Assembly: GCF_019749255.1 (NCBI RefSeq)
Contig: NZ_JACWFH010000029.1
Span: forward strand, 1 to 64,000
Direction of reading: 5' to 3'
DNA: 64,000 nt
Source: Mesobacillus maritimus
GTDB taxonomy: Bacteria > Bacillota > Bacilli > Bacillales > Cytobacillaceae
Within the stretch, counting starts at the first letter, position 1, and each line of letters opens with the position of its first letter. The translations under genes and the position numbers were made by a program. Positions 53,325-61,402 of this stretch are shown piece after piece. A model generated the notes under the pieces. That model worked only from the letters and a program-made list of their open reading frames with translations, ran no database searches and was not told the DNA's origin.

Positions 53325-53456
53325 TAAGAATTTTTATTGTAAAAACGATGCTAAATAATGGGGTTGCTATAACTCTTTTATTCAGCAAGTTCGTGAAAAA
53401 ATGCACTTAAACTATAGGGTGGGTTTGTTCAACAAGCTACCAAAAATAGATATTAA

Positions 53457-53497
53457 AAAGCGGCTCAGTAAGTGAACTGAGCCGCTTTATATTTTAT
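53457..53497. terminator. strong bidirectional hairpin
   Basis: AAAGCGGCTCAGT (53457-53469) and ACTGAGCCGCTTT (53476-53488) are perfectly complementary and followed by an AT-rich tail with T-runs. Confidence 0.85.
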
Positions 53498-53583
53498 TCG
53501 CAAAAACAGATACAAAAGGCTGTACAAATTTAGCTGCATTTTCGAGTTTTACGACAGGAAACGGAACCCGTTACAATCTAAAT

Positions 53584-53925
53584 ATCTGCTTCCTATCGAC
53601 CATCACTCAATGCTTATATTCGCATGAAAGAGAGAAGTATGGGAATCGAGGAGAGGTCTCAATGCCTATATTCATTAGAATGGGAGAAGTATGGGAACCG
53701 AAGAGCCGCCTCAATGCCTATACTCAATAGAATGGGAGAAGTATGGGAATCGAAGAGTCGCCTCAATGCCCAAACTCAATAGAAAGAGGGAAGTATGGGA
53801 ACGGAGGAGCGGTCTCAATGCCCAAACTCAAAAGAAAAAGAGAAGTATGGGAACCGAAGAGCTGTCTCAGTCTCGATGCCTATACTTAAATAAAAAAGTT
53901 CGTCTCGATACCCAACCCAACCTCA
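53584..53925. repeat. 52-bp tandem repeat array D (5 good copies, degenerate ends)
   Basis: AGTATGGGAA recurs at 53636, 53688, 53740, 53792 and 53844, each 52 bp apart. A degenerate unit precedes at 53584 and one broken by a 6-bp insertion follows. The unit (AGTATGGGAACCGAAGAGC, CTCAATGCCCAAACTCAATAG) is clearly related to array E but has a different 3' third. It contains the GGG...GAG...CTC...CCC dyad. It lies between the convergent MATE and cspC genes. Confidence 0.95.
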
Positions 53926-53940
53926 CTAGTAAAAAACAAT

Positions 53941-53967
53941 AAAAAAAGACTCTACAATGAGAGTCTT
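53941..53967 (-). terminator. terminator of the cold-shock gene
   Basis: Minus strand AAGACTCT-CATTGT-AGAGTCTT followed by seven T. Confidence 0.9.
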
Positions 53968-53990
53968 TTATATATGTGATTCAATTATAA

Positions 53991-54191
53991 TTATGCTTTA
54001 CGTACGTTAGTTGCTTGAGGTCCGCGTTGACCTTGTTCAACTTCAAAAGTCACGTCTTGGCCTTCGTCTAAAGATTTGAAGCCTTCTCCTTGGATTGCTG
54101 AGAAGTGAACGAATACGTCGTCTCCAGCTTCGCGTTCAATGAATCCGAATCCCTTTTCTGCGTTAAACCATTTCACTTTACCTTGTTCCAT
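53991..54191 (-). CDS. cspC: cold-shock protein, CspC-like
   Basis: 66 residues, a single cold-shock domain. RNP1 is KGFGFIE and RNP2 is VFVHFSAI. The opening [20 protein letters not shown] matches B. subtilis CspC better than CspB or CspD. It binds single-stranded RNA/DNA as an RNA chaperone. GAGGAGG precedes the ATG. The leader contains a perfect GTGTGCT/AGCACAC hairpin just upstream of the ribosome site, suggesting post-transcriptional temperature control. Confidence 0.95.
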   Translation of the reverse strand: MEQGKVKWFNAEKGFGFIEREAGDDVFVHFSAIQGEGFKSLDEGQDVTFEVEQGQRGPQATNVRKA

Positions 54192-54206
54192 TTGTGTATC
54201 CTCCTC

Positions 54207-54221
54207 GTGTGCTTAGCACAC
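54207..54221 (-). promoter_or_regulatory. hairpin immediately upstream of the cspC Shine-Dalgarno
   Basis: GTGTGCT-T-AGCACAC is a perfect 7-bp dyad ending a few bases before GAGGAGG on the minus strand. It may take part in cold-responsive leader folding. Confidence 0.5.
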
Positions 54222-54367
54222 ATTGTGTTACTATCCTTGCTTATAAGAGACAGAAAGCAGATTCACTTCACGATCTTTTCGAACAAACAAAAATAATTCT
54301 TTCTAAATATAACAGGGTTACCAAATTAAAGCAATGGGATAATAACCCAGTTTATTCTGATAAAAGT

Positions 54368-54391
54368 AAAAAAAGCCTTTTTATAGGCTTT
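54368..54391 (-). terminator. terminator of the carD-like gene
   Basis: Minus strand AAAGCCT-ATAAAA-AGGCTTT continuing into seven T; overlaps the stop codon. Confidence 0.85.
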
Positions 54392-54884
54392 AATTCGCTT
54401 GGGCAATGACACCTAACATTTTTTCTTCAAGTAGGTCACTAGCCTGATTTTCAGTTATCCCGTTAATAATCCCCAGTTCACTAACGAGGATTTTCTTTGC
54501 GTTGTATAGCATTTGTCTTTCACTTGAGTTTAGTTTTTTTTCTTCATTGCGAATCATCAAATCACGGACAACCTCTGCTCCTTCAAGCATGTTCCCTGAT
54601 TTCACCTTCTCCATGTTCGATGTAAAACGCTGTTTCCATGTTTGTGTATGGTCGGGCTCTTCATGATGGAAAACGCCCAGCACTTTCTCTAAGTCCACCT
54701 TTTTTGTTACGGAACGGATGCTAGAATGACTCATTTTGTTAACGGGAATCATGACCTGCATACTACTTGCCATCTTAATCACGTAATATTGCTGGACCTT
54801 CCCTTGAATCTCTCTTTCCTCAATGGCCTCAATCGTCCCTGCACCATGCATCGGATAAACAATTTGATCACCAATCTGAAACAT
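54390..54884 (-). CDS. CarD-family transcriptional regulator
   Basis: 164 residues. An N-terminal CarD/CdnL/TRCF RNA-polymerase-interacting domain (2-65; FQIGDQIVYPMHGAGTIEAI) is followed by an alpha-helical domain (80-160) that in CarD contacts promoter DNA. It binds the RNA polymerase beta subunit and stabilises open complexes. GGAGGTGG precedes the ATG. It is convergent with nothing and separated from cspC by 200 bp; each has its own terminator. Related Bacillus gene: ydeB. Confidence 0.92.
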   Translation of the reverse strand: MFQIGDQIVYPMHGAGTIEAIEEREIQGKVQQYYVIKMASSMQVMIPVNKMSHSSIRSVTKKVDLEKVLGVFHHEEPDHTQTWKQRFTSNMEKVKSGNMLEGAEVVRDLMIRNEEKKLNSSERQMLYNAKKILVSELGIINGITENQASDLLEEKMLGVIAQAN

Positions 54885-55242
54885 TCATCCACCTCCGTAT
54901 TAAGTACATACATAAGCATAACACAGAGTAAATTTATTAGCAAATTAATAATAATACCATAGGGTTTTTACTCGCGTCAACGAATTTTTAGTGATTGATA
55001 AATATTTTTTTGTAATGGGCATAAGTGACATTTATTGACTACTAGGTTCATGTTGAAAAGGGAAAGTATTTTATGTTTAAAGATATGAAAATTCATCCAG
55101 TGAGCTCCTTAGTAAATGACAATGAGAAAGCTGAGGAGTCGTCAGTCTTTAGTCTGATGAACAAATAAATCTAGAGCCGTTTTTCCATCATGAATTGATT
55201 CGATAAGATGATAGTACAGGAAACAAATGGGAGGAAATTAAA
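54885..55242. other. 358-bp intergenic region with a possible 31-codon gene
   Basis: ATG at 55073 with AAAGGGAAAG 6 nt upstream opens a 31-codon frame ending at 55168 (product starts MFKDMKIHPV, ends SVFSLMNK). A TTGACT at 55034 could be a -35, but no clear -10 follows. I do not regard the peptide as established. Nothing else is visible. Confidence 0.3.
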
Positions 55243-55965
55243 ATGAAGAAGGTATTTGTTTTAGGGGTTATGAGTGTTCTCATGTTGATAATAGTCTCCG
55301 GTTGTCAGATGGATGTTGGTGGGAATGAAGAGAGTTTCGAGGTGCAGGTTGACAAGGATCATGCTAAGGAACTTGAGGTTGAATTAAATATTGGCGCTGG
55401 AGAATTAAATGTTGAGTCTGGTGGAAAAGAGTGGGTAGAGGGAACCATTGATTATAATCACAAGAAATTGGAGCCAGAGATTTCCTATAAGGTAAAAGGA
55501 GATGCAGGGGTTGCAGTAATTGAGCAAGGGGAGAAAGGGTTGCTTGATAAAATAAACATTGGTGAAATCGAAAATCATTGGAACCTGCGCTTAAATGACG
55601 AAATTCCAATGGATCTAGTCATCAATTCTGGGGCTTCAGAAACGATGTTAGATTTAAAAGGGTTAGAACTTCAAAATCTCGAAGTAAATGCCGGTGTCGG
55701 AGACATCAGTATTGACCTAAGTGGCGATTGGCAGGAGAGTTTTGATGCTAGCCTTGATATGGGGATTGGAAAATCAACGATTATCCTTCCTTCTGACGTA
55801 GGAGTGAAAATTGAAGCTTCAAAAGGAATTGGAGAATCCAATCTGGTCGGGTTTGTTTCACAGGGCAATGGGGTTTATGTCAATGATGCTTTTAAGGATG
55901 CTGATGTGGTAATCAACCTGAAAACCAACCTTGGTGTGGGTGAAGCAACCTTTAAAATGGAATGA
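55243..55965 (+). CDS. lipoprotein with toast-rack (DUF2154-like) repeats
   Basis: 240 residues. Lipoprotein signal with lipobox VSGC (Cys near 21). The mature part is a repeated beta structure of the toast-rack/LiaF-C type: glycine-rich turns NIGAGELNV, NAGVGDISID, MGIGKSTIIL, KGIGESNLV and NLGVGEATF recur about every 20-25 residues. Such domains occur in envelope-stress sensors, but no partner kinase is next to it. GGGAGG lies 7-8 nt before the ATG. A terminator follows; it is monocistronic. Confidence 0.83.
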   Translation: MKKVFVLGVMSVLMLIIVSGCQMDVGGNEESFEVQVDKDHAKELEVELNIGAGELNVESGGKEWVEGTIDYNHKKLEPEISYKVKGDAGVAVIEQGEKGLLDKINIGEIENHWNLRLNDEIPMDLVINSGASETMLDLKGLELQNLEVNAGVGDISIDLSGDWQESFDASLDMGIGKSTIILPSDVGVKIEASKGIGESNLVGFVSQGNGVYVNDAFKDADVVINLKTNLGVGEATFKME

Positions 55966-56015
55966 GCCTCGTCGTGATTTTATCAAGCATCTGTTTTTAC
56001 CTTACCATCATGTAG

Positions 56016-56053
56016 AAAAGGGAGGGGCTTTTCCTTCCCTTTTGCTGCTTTTT
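56016..56053 (+). terminator. terminator of the toast-rack lipoprotein gene
   Basis: AAAAGGGAGG pairs with CCTTCCCTTTT; a T-run follows within 10 nt. Confidence 0.65.
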
Positions 56054-56117
56054 TACAAATGAATGGTATCAATACTTTCAGCTTAGAGTCGCTAAGCCCA
56101 CTCACAGTACGGAGTTA

Positions 56118-56137
56118 TTAACCAAACGTTTGATTAA
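56118..56137. promoter_or_regulatory. near-perfect palindrome matching the operator at 27214
   Basis: TTAACCAAAC and GTTTGATTAA differ from perfect symmetry by one pair. It shares CAAACGTTTGATTAA with 27221-27235. It lies about 430 bp upstream of the RND efflux operon. Between 56138 and 56540 there is no supported gene; a possible decayed frame on the plus strand is interrupted by stops. Confidence 0.5.
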
Positions 56138-56565
56138 AGTGAGTTCAACGATTATAGGTTCCTTCCCACAGTAAGAGTTACCGTTCACCTTCTTGACACT
56201 CAACGTACGTGTATATCAAGGGTGCATTGTATACAATAAAATCGGTATAGGTTTTATTTCTAAAGTCTTATAACTGATGGGCCCAATTGTGAAACCAAGC
56301 TTGGCTGAATACGTATTACAAACAGGTGTTGATAAACAAATTACCATATGGCTTTGTCCATAATACATATGAAGGAAAAATTTCGATTGTGGGGCAGTTT
56401 GGATGACTAGTCCAAGGCTTTTTGGCTCTCTCAAGTCAATATTAGAAGTTGAGGTAAAGTGATAGGCATTCCCTGCCCTTTTGAAGTGTTGAGAACAAAT
56501 AGGCTTAAAAATAATTCTAAAACGAATTAACATCTAAAAAACCAGTCTTGAAAGGAGATCTATTG

Positions 56566-57429
56566 ATGAAAAAAGTACTATTAAGTGCAGCTGCAGTTCT
56601 TTTATTATCCTCTGTTGCAGCTTGTTCCCAGACAGAGTCTGAGGGAGAAAATGCAGCTGCGGAAGAAAGAGTTGCAGCCGTAGAAGTAGCAGAGGCTGTA
56701 AAAGGTGATTTAATACTTGAACGTTCGCTATTTGGCCGTACGGCTCCCAATAGCACCACACCAATTGTATTACAATCGCCTGGAGAGGTAGATTCTCTAG
56801 AAGTAGAGAATGGCGAACTTGTAGAAGAAGATGATATCATTGCGAAACTGTCGACACCAGTTGGCAAACAAACTATCCGTGCACCTAAAGACGGAGAAGT
56901 TGCGAATTTAAAGGCAGCTGAAGGGGACACGGTTTCCACTGAAGAACCTTTTGCACTGATTGCGGATTTGGATACAATCAAGCTAAATTTCACTGTTACG
57001 GCAGATGTACGTAAGCTCGTAGAGGTTGATAAAAAAATGAATGTAACGATTGAAAATAAGCAATATGAGGCGACAATCACATCGGTGAGTACGATGCCGG
57101 ACGACACTGGCTTGTACCCTGTAGATGCAAAAGTGGACAATGAAAATCATACACTTTTACCAGGAATGGTGGCAGAATTATCTGTTCCTGAACAACAAAT
57201 TAAGGATGCAATCATCATTCCGACAGCATCGATTATCGAAGAAGATGATGAAACGTTCGTCTATGTGGTGAAAGACAACCAAGCGAAGAAGCAAGTCATC
57301 ACTGTTGTAGAAACACAATCAGCCGAAACAGCCGTTGAAGGTGACATCCAGGTTGGCGACTCTATTATCGTTACGGGTCAACTGACACTTTCAGATGGCG
57401 TTCAAGTGAACGTTGTGAAAGGGGAATAA
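56566..57429 (+). CDS. RND efflux adaptor lipoprotein (HlyD/MFP family)
   Basis: 287 residues. Lipoprotein signal with lipobox VAAC (Cys near 20), then barrel-sandwich/lipoyl halves (about 55-130) with the linker LSTPVGKQTIRAPKDGEV, a beta-barrel domain and a membrane-proximal domain ending QLTLSDGVQVNVVKGE. The alpha-hairpin typical of Gram-negative adaptors is nearly absent, as expected where no outer-membrane channel exists. AAAGGAG lies 9 nt before the ATG at 56566. The RND pump gene starts 4 bp after its stop, so they form one unit. Confidence 0.9.
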   Translation: MKKVLLSAAAVLLLSSVAACSQTESEGENAAAEERVAAVEVAEAVKGDLILERSLFGRTAPNSTTPIVLQSPGEVDSLEVENGELVEEDDIIAKLSTPVGKQTIRAPKDGEVANLKAAEGDTVSTEEPFALIADLDTIKLNFTVTADVRKLVEVDKKMNVTIENKQYEATITSVSTMPDDTGLYPVDAKVDNENHTLLPGMVAELSVPEQQIKDAIIIPTASIIEEDDETFVYVVKDNQAKKQVITVVETQSAETAVEGDIQVGDSIIVTGQLTLSDGVQVNVVKGE

Positions 57430-57433
57430 AACT

Positions 57434-60400
57434 TTGAAACTTGTCAATACATCCGTCAAACGTCCTGTCGGCGTGATCATGATCGTGCTTGCAATCATTG
57501 CCCTCGGCATTGTCTCAGTTCGAAACCTTGCAGTGGATCTTTTTCCTAAAATTGATCTACCAATAGCGGTTGTCGCCACCAGTTATCAGGATGCTGCGCC
57601 AGAGGATGTCGAGAATTTAATTAGTCGCAGTATTGAAGGAGCTGTCAGTACCGTTGAAGGAATTGATACGCTTCAATCTCAATCACAGGCGGGGTCATCG
57701 CTTGTGGTGATGATGTTTAAAAATGACGTAGATTTAGATCAGGCACTGCTTGATGTTAGAGAAAAAGTGGACCAAGTGAAGGCCATGCTTCCTGAACAAG
57801 CAGGGGATCCAACGATTTTACGGTTTAGTCCAGAAGCCATGCCGGTCATGTATGTGGGCTTAACAGGCAAGGATCCGGTAAAGTTAACGGAAATTGCCAA
57901 TGAGCAAGTGGTTCCTTTTATCGAGCGTCAGGGTGGCGTCGCATCTGTAACAGTGGAGGGTGCAAAGGAACGTGAAATTCAGCTTGAACTAAGTCAGGCT
58001 AAACTGCAACAATATGGGATTAATCCGCAATCGATCGTTCAAGCCCTTAACAGTACAAACCAATCAGGTTCGGTTGGTACGATTGAAAAGGGAAATCAAA
58101 ATCTTCAACTCAGGGTGACGGGTGAATTTGAGTCTGTTGATGAAATTGGTGAAAGTATCATCCAAACACCAGCAGGAGCCACCATACTTCTTAAAGATGT
58201 TGCTGAAGTCCATGACACATTCAATGCTTTCACCTCAACTGCCTTTGTGAATGGTGAGCATTCTCTCGTTTTATCAATGATGAAGCAAACCGATGCCAAC
58301 ACGGTGGAGGTTGCTGGGAATATTCAGGATAGCCTCGAGGAGTTAAAAGCAGAGCTAGGCTCCGAGGTTGAATTGGAAGTCCTGATTGATACATCAGAGT
58401 TTATCACGATGAGTATCGATTCGGTGATTCAAAATATCCTGATTGGTGGAGTTATTTCTGTCTTTGTCTTGTTGTTATTTTTAAACAGCATCCGAGCAAC
58501 ACTCGTTATTGGTCTTTCCATCCCGATTGCTTTGATTTCAACCTTTGCGTTGATGTATTTTACGGGTCAAACACTAAATGTCCTGACACTAGGTGGATTA
58601 GCACTTGGAATTGGGATGATGGTCGACAGCTCGATTGTGATTTTAGAAAACATCTATTCTTATCGTAAGCAGGGGTATCGTTTAAAAGAAGCGGCAATTA
58701 AAGGAGCTTCAGAATTGGCACCAGCGGTGATTGCGTCAACGACCACGACGATCGTTGTCTTTTTACCAATGGTGTTTGTTGAAGGAATTGCTTCTGATTT
58801 ATTTATGCCGCTTGGCTTAGCGGTCGCCTTCTCGTTAGTAGCTTCGCTTGTGGTTGCGATTACGTTAGTCCCAATGCTCTCGTCGAAACTACTGTCAAAA
58901 GCAATCGAGAGGGATGGGCGTCGATATTGGTTTGACACGTTTCTTGATAAGGTCCGTACAAGATATAGCGGTGGGTTAAAACGAGTCTTGAAGTTCAGAA
59001 AAACAACTGTGCTGATTACGATTTTAGCGATTGCCGGAAGCTTAGCATTAATTCCTGTGATAGGTGCCGAGCTCATGCCTGCAGCTGACCAAGGTCAGGC
59101 TCAAATTACCGTTGAGACCCAGGCGGGCACGAATTCGGACTATATGCTAGGTATTGTCGAAAAGGTGAATGAAACGATTGCACAATATGATGATGTGATT
59201 GAAGTTAGCTATGTCACCGTCAGCAATGGTGGCGTAGGGATGATGGGACCGAGCTCAGCTAACGAAGCAAGCTATACGCTTCAGCTTGTTCCTGTATCCG
59301 AAAGAGATCGGTCAACAAAAGAGATCATGCACGAAATGAATGAAAAACTGCAATCCATTCCTGGTGCAGAAATTGCAGCAAGCTCAATGGATGCTGGTCT
59401 GAGCATGGGGGACCCGATTCAAATTCAATTGAATGGACCTGAACATGAAGTGTTGCGTGAGCTTGCGACCCAAGTGGTAGCCGAGATTTCTACAATTGAT
59501 GGAGTTTCGAACCCGACAACGGGTGCATCAGAAGGTGTACCGCAGATGAGCATCCAGATTGATGAAGGAAAAGCGGCTGCGTATGGGTTAACCCAGGAAC
59601 AGATTATGAGTCAAGTTCAAATGAACTTTATGGGGCAAACGGCGACGCGCTATCGTGAGGAAGGTCAAGAGATGAACGTGGTCCTTGTGTATCCAGAAGA
59701 CGCAAGAAGTACCATCAATCATCTTCATGATATGAAAATTCAAACTTCTACTGGTACGGTGCTGCCTTTAGATGAGCTGGCAGAGTTTAGTGAGACACAA
59801 GGGCCAGTCGCGCTACATAGGCAGAATCAACAGGCACAAATGAATGTGACTACGGGCATTACTGGTCGCGATTTAGGTGGAATTTCCGCGGATATTGAGT
59901 CTAGATTGGAGGCGATGAATTTCCCTGAAGGATATAGCTTTACGATAGGTGGGGAGGCTGCAGATATGCAAGAAGCCTTCGTTGACCTAGCTGTTGCCTT
60001 GGTCTTCTCAATCTTCTTGGTATACGCCGTTATGGCTGTCCAATTTGAGAATTTCCTCTACCCGTTTATCATCATGTTCGCCTTGCCTACTTCGGTCATT
60101 GGTGTGCTTGGAGGGTTGTTTATTGCGGGTGTACCGTTAAGTGTCCCAGGATTCATTGGAATTATCATGTTGGCTGGGATTGTTGTTAATAACTCCATTG
60201 TCTTGGTTGACTATATCAACATTCTCAGAGGTCGTGGAATGGAGCGAAATGAGGCGATTATTGAGGCTGGTCGCAGCAGGTTGCGCCCTATCTTAATGAC
60301 GACGTTAACCACGGTGTTGGCGATGATTCCGTTAGGGCTAGCATTAGGGGAAGGAGCGGAAATGCAACAGCCACTTGCGATTACCATCATCTTTGGGTTG

Positions 60401-60520
60401 AGTGTATCGACGCTGTTTACCTTATTCCTTGTACCAGTCATCTATACGATGTTTGACGATTTAACAGGTTGGATTACTGGTCGTAGAAAAAAACGCCGAA
60501 AGGCAGAAGCAGAAGCTTAA
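57434..60520 (+). CDS. swrC: RND efflux pump (SwrC/AcrB-like)
   Basis: 1028 residues with the RND layout: TM1, a large extracytoplasmic loop (about 35-330), TM2-6, a second loop (about 550-850) and TM8-12. TM4 has GIGMMVDSSIVILENI, with one of the two AcrB proton-relay Asp replaced by Ser. Length and TM motifs resemble B. subtilis SwrC (YerP), which gives surfactin self-resistance and swarming. Unlike swrC, the gene is preceded by an adaptor lipoprotein gene. TTG start with AAGGGG upstream. A perfect terminator follows. Symbol by resemblance only; the exported compound is unknown. Confidence 0.88.
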   Translation: MKLVNTSVKRPVGVIMIVLAIIALGIVSVRNLAVDLFPKIDLPIAVVATSYQDAAPEDVENLISRSIEGAVSTVEGIDTLQSQSQAGSSLVVMMFKNDVDLDQALLDVREKVDQVKAMLPEQAGDPTILRFSPEAMPVMYVGLTGKDPVKLTEIANEQVVPFIERQGGVASVTVEGAKEREIQLELSQAKLQQYGINPQSIVQALNSTNQSGSVGTIEKGNQNLQLRVTGEFESVDEIGESIIQTPAGATILLKDVAEVHDTFNAFTSTAFVNGEHSLVLSMMKQTDANTVEVAGNIQDSLEELKAELGSEVELEVLIDTSEFITMSIDSVIQNILIGGVISVFVLLLFLNSIRATLVIGLSIPIALISTFALMYFTGQTLNVLTLGGLALGIGMMVDSSIVILENIYSYRKQGYRLKEAAIKGASELAPAVIASTTTTIVVFLPMVFVEGIASDLFMPLGLAVAFSLVASLVVAITLVPMLSSKLLSKAIERDGRRYWFDTFLDKVRTRYSGGLKRVLKFRKTTVLITILAIAGSLALIPVIGAELMPAADQGQAQITVETQAGTNSDYMLGIVEKVNETIAQYDDVIEVSYVTVSNGGVGMMGPSSANEASYTLQLVPVSERDRSTKEIMHEMNEKLQSIPGAEIAASSMDAGLSMGDPIQIQLNGPEHEVLRELATQVVAEISTIDGVSNPTTGASEGVPQMSIQIDEGKAAAYGLTQEQIMSQVQMNFMGQTATRYREEGQEMNVVLVYPEDARSTINHLHDMKIQTSTGTVLPLDELAEFSETQGPVALHRQNQQAQMNVTTGITGRDLGGISADIESRLEAMNFPEGYSFTIGGEAADMQEAFVDLAVALVFSIFLVYAVMAVQFENFLYPFIIMFALPTSVIGVLGGLFIAGVPLSVPGFIGIIMLAGIVVNNSIVLVDYINILRGRGMERNEAIIEAGRSRLRPILMTTLTTVLAMIPLGLALGEGAEMQQPLAITIIFGLSVSTLFTLFLVPVIYTMFDDLTGWITGRRKKRRKAEAEA

Positions 60521-60545
60521 AACGGTGAAAAGTCGTATTGATAGG

Positions 60546-60574
60546 AGAGAAGTGTTTTGTACACTTCTCTTTTT
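60546..60574 (+). terminator. terminator of the RND operon
   Basis: AGAGAAGTGT-TTTGT-ACACTTCTCT followed by T, a perfect 10-bp stem. Confidence 0.93.
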
Positions 60575-60668
60575 CAGTACGCTCTTTTGGAACTTATTGG
60601 TTTTTGGGTTTTGAGTAGTATGTCATAATAGTAGCTACAGGAGCATTTTGGAGAGGAGGGAAGGATGG

Positions 60669-61325
60669 ATGTTTCTTGATTTGCTGTTCACTGGTATTTT
60701 TCTCCTTGCGATTTATTATTTAATTCGCTATCAACTCAACTTAAAGAAGGCAGCAGAGAACTCTCAACAAGCACTTTATCCGAAAACCGCTGACGAGTTT
60801 GCTAGTGTGCTTATCCCTGCAGAGTGGAAAGCAATGGAGCCCCTTACGAAAGAGACTAAAACCTACCGATATGTACAATGGGGAAGTGTATTGGCACTTG
60901 TATTATTGATTGTTCTGCTGGGAATTGTTTTGTTTACTGATTGGCTCGGATCTTCTTTTTTCAGTATTGCGTATTTCTTTTTTGCGATCATTAACGTGAT
61001 CCCGCATCGGGGGAATTTATATCTTTTTCAAGATGGGATCATTCTGAATGGCCGATATTATGCTACAAAGCAAATAAGTTCGTATAAAATTGAAGAAATC
61101 GTACGTTGGCATGAGCTCTACGGCCTGGATGATCGTGTGAATTATGGGTATAAATTAACCTTCCGTGTGAAAAATTTTAGGTTCATCCAACCAAATTATG
61201 TTGTAATCACCGAGCGAGACCAACTTGATAAAATAGTAGATCTACTAAAGAGACAGGGAATCTCCGGTGAGATTACTTCAGTAAATTCGGAAAGTCGCAT
61301 CGAGGAAAATGTACGAAGAGGTTAA
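60669..61325 (+). CDS. membrane protein of unknown function
   Basis: 218 residues with one N-terminal helix and a helix pair near residues 75-125 (VLALVLLIVLLGIVLF; FFSIAYFFFAIINVIP). A C-terminal PH-like soluble part follows (GIILNGRYYATKQISSYKIE, then a basic stretch), reminiscent of the DUF5673/YcgQ type of bacterial PH domain. I do not assign a family. The ATG at 60669 has GGAGG 10 nt upstream; the frame opens with TTG at 60648. It is followed by a perfect terminator. No partner is evident. Confidence 0.72.
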   Translation: MFLDLLFTGIFLLAIYYLIRYQLNLKKAAENSQQALYPKTADEFASVLIPAEWKAMEPLTKETKTYRYVQWGSVLALVLLIVLLGIVLFTDWLGSSFFSIAYFFFAIINVIPHRGNLYLFQDGIILNGRYYATKQISSYKIEEIVRWHELYGLDDRVNYGYKLTFRVKNFRFIQPNYVVITERDQLDKIVDLLKRQGISGEITSVNSESRIEENVRRG

Positions 61326-61348
61326 TTCGTTTTATTTAAAAGCTACCC

Positions 61349-61389
61349 AAGAGGGTGTCCCTTTGTTGATAAGGGACACCCTCTTTTGT
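61349..61389. terminator. strong terminator between convergent genes
   Basis: AAGAGGGTGTCCCTT (61349-61363) and AAGGGACACCCTCTT (61371-61385) followed by T on the plus strand. Confidence 0.92.
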
Positions 61390-61402
61390 TGTCATTCATT
61401 CG

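Noticed and set aside
53690-53942. 83-codon plus-strand frame in array D
   Set aside because: Repetitive translation of the 52-bp units, no ribosome site.
56216-56533. 105-codon minus-strand frame
   Set aside because: No ribosome site and unlikely composition; the plus strand here also has broken pieces with stops, so the region looks non-coding or decayed.
56517-57140. 207-codon minus-strand frame, Ser/Thr-rich
   Set aside because: It is the reverse shadow of the adaptor lipoprotein gene, which has a lipobox, ribosome site and RND partner.
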